Origin: Minisyncoccota bacterium
GTDB taxonomy: Bacteria; Patescibacteriota; Minisyncoccia; Phycocordibacterales; DATDWN01
NCBI GenBank assembly: GCA_025450615.1
Contig: JANWHC010000004.1
Span: forward strand, 1-6,546
DNA: 6,546 nt
Reading direction: 5' to 3'
Both the position numbers and the translations under genes were made by a program. The notes under the pieces are model-generated. The model saw only the letters and a program-made list of their open reading frames with translations, made no database searches and was not told the DNA's origin. This document shows positions 5,687-6,546 of the stretch, piece after piece. Numbering within the stretch: the stretch's first letter is position 1; the number at the start of each line of letters is the position of its first letter.

Positions 5687-5715
5687 ATACTAACCTTTAT
5701 AAACATACGGGTCAA
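5687..5715 (-). promoter_or_regulatory. Predicted promoter for folA-thyA
   Basis: On the - strand TTGACC (5715-5710) and TAGTAT (5692-5687) are separated by 17 bases. The -35 matches consensus at five of six positions and the -10 at four. The predicted start near 5680 leaves a leader of about 12 nt holding little more than the Shine-Dalgarno. It overlaps the oppositely directed dut promoter. Confidence 0.55.
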
Positions 5716-5724
5716 TGTTATTAT
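5696..5724 (+). promoter_or_regulatory. Predicted extended -10 promoter for dut-argS
   Basis: TATTAT (5719-5724) is preceded by TG one base upstream (5716-5717), an extended -10. A weak -35, TTTATA (5696-5701), sits 17 bases upstream. The expected transcription start is at or next to the A of the dut ATG (5731), which implies a leaderless or nearly leaderless mRNA. No Shine-Dalgarno is present. Confidence 0.5.
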
Positions 5725-5730
5725 ACGAAT

Positions 5731-6153
5731 ATGATTTTGAAGGTGAAAAAGTTAAGCTCGGATTCAGTTTTGCCTAGCTATGCGCATCCTGGAGATGCAG
5801 GACTTGATATGTTTGCAAACGAAAAAGTTAAAATTCTACCTGGCCAAGCGGTAAAAATAAAAACAGGAATTTCAGTGGAAATTCCAAAGGGATATGTTGG
5901 TTTAGTTTGGGATAAAAGCGGAATGGCAACAAATCACAAACTAAAAAAACTTAGTGGGGTGATTGATTCAGGTTATCGAGGAGAAGTTTTGTTAAGTCTT
6001 ATAAATTTAAGTAATGTTACTTATATTTTAGAAAAAGGTCATAAAGTCTCTCAAATGCTTATTCAGAAAGTCGAAACGGTTAAAATAAAAGAAGTAAAAA
6101 ATTTGAGTGAAACAAAAAGAGGGAAAGGAGGTTTCGGCAGTACAGGAAAATAG
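5731..6153 (+). CDS. dut: Deoxyuridine 5'-triphosphate nucleotidohydrolase (dUTPase)
   Basis: The 140-residue protein is a trimeric-type dUTPase, which splits dUTP to dUMP and pyrophosphate. It keeps uracil out of DNA and supplies thymidylate synthase. All five motifs are present: I, HPGDAGLDMFA (19-29); II, WDKSGMA (60-66); III, GVIDSGYRGE (76-85) with the catalytic aspartate D79 and the uracil-selecting tyrosine Y82; IV, GHKVSQMLI (103-111); V, RGKGGFGSTG (130-139), the flexible phosphate-closing tail. In motif II lysine replaces the usual arginine of the RSG signature. The gene is very AT-rich, unlike folA-thyA next to it, and looks native to the chromosome. ArgS starts one base after its stop, so they are probably co-transcribed. 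Confidence 0.95.
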   Translation: MILKVKKLSSDSVLPSYAHPGDAGLDMFANEKVKILPGQAVKIKTGISVEIPKGYVGLVWDKSGMATNHKLKKLSGVIDSGYRGEVLLSLINLSNVTYILEKGHKVSQMLIQKVETVKIKEVKNLSETKRGKGGFGSTGK

Positions 6154-6154
6154 C

Positions 6155-6546
6155 ATGAAAGAAAAAATAATAAAAGAAATAGAAAAAATTCTAAAAGAAC
6201 TTGGAGTAGAAAGTCCAAAAGTAAATTTGGATTACCCAGCTCATATAAAAATGGGGGATTTATCGACGAGTGTTCCAATGGCTTATGCAAAAGAACTTTC
6301 TAAAAAACCATTAGATATTGCAGAAGAAATCACCCTTCGACTAGCTCAGGGTGACTTGCTAGGGCAGGTCAAAGTGGAATCTGTTGCACCAGGTTTTCTA
6401 AACTTTTTTCTAAATGCAGAATATTTTAATGAATCAATCAAAAATCCATTTACAAAAGGAGAACATGCAAAAGGTTTTAAGGTGATGATTGAATACACAG
6501 ACCCAAATCCTTTTAAAGAATTTCATATTGGTCACTTAATGCCAAA
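6155..6546 (+). CDS. argS: Arginyl-tRNA synthetase, N-terminal part (3' truncated by window end)
   Basis: The 130 visible residues begin with the Add-1 tRNA-binding domain of ArgS (helical start KEKIIKEIEKILKEL, then DLSTSVPMAYAKELSKKPLDIAEEI and the VAPGFLNFFL strand). They reach the class I catalytic motif in EYTDPNPFKEFHIGHLMP. HIGH (H-I-G-H) and the preceding DPNP..EFH context are typical of ArgS rather than other class I synthetases. The enzyme attaches arginine to tRNA(Arg). Only a short AGGA (6144-6147) lies 7 bases before the ATG at 6155, one base after the dut stop. The rest of the catalytic domain and the anticodon-binding domain lie beyond the window. Confidence 0.93.
   Translation, partial: MKEKIIKEIEKILKELGVESPKVNLDYPAHIKMGDLSTSVPMAYAKELSKKPLDIAEEITLRLAQGDLLGQVKVESVAPGFLNFFLNAEYFNESIKNPFTKGEHAKGFKVMIEYTDPNPFKEFHIGHLMP

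Noticed and set aside
1..6546. CRISPR array, tRNA gene or insertion sequence
   Set aside because: No spaced direct repeats, no cloverleaf-like sequence and no transposase or terminal inverted repeats were seen when reading both strands.

Overview
The window reads as a piece of a small bacterial genome, most likely from the Candidate Phyla Radiation (Patescibacteria, Parcubacteria-like). This placement is inference. It rests on AT-rich core genes packed end to end, several starts with no Shine-Dalgarno sequence (secE, nusG, rplK, dut), a 59-residue single-helix SecE, and the absence of rplA straight after rplK. No rRNA, tRNA, CRISPR array or insertion sequence was seen.

Layout. Positions 1-843 hold the 3' part of a membrane-fusion (HlyD/AcrA-type) efflux adaptor. 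A promoter and a small terminator hairpin follow at 848-913. The transcription/translation block secE-nusG-rplK (935-2132, + strand) comes next and ends in a very strong terminator (2150-2182). From about 2190 to 5690 the base composition rises clearly: hand-counted 60-base rows are about 45-48% GC, against 22-32% in the flanks, and Shine-Dalgarno sequences appear. This segment holds two arms. The + strand pair is a HIGH-motif nucleotidyltransferase and a dCMP-deaminase-like protein with an extra N-terminal domain (2231-3702). The - strand set is folA (dihydrofolate reductase), thyA (thymidylate synthase) and a HIT-family protein (5668 down to 3715). The arms converge on a shared bidirectional hairpin at 3702-3728. 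A divergent, overlapping promoter pair (5687-5724) separates folA from the AT-rich dut-argS pair (5731 to the window end), and argS runs off the edge.

How the genes fit together. Four of them meet at dTMP synthesis. The deaminase could make dUMP from dCMP, dUTPase makes dUMP from dUTP, ThyA methylates dUMP to dTMP and produces dihydrofolate, and DHFR regenerates tetrahydrofolate. The HIT protein may act on nucleotide by-products. The nucleotidyltransferase is translationally coupled to the deaminase, but its substrate is unknown. The deaminase N-terminal domain and its link to this nucleotidyltransferase are the least explained part of the window.
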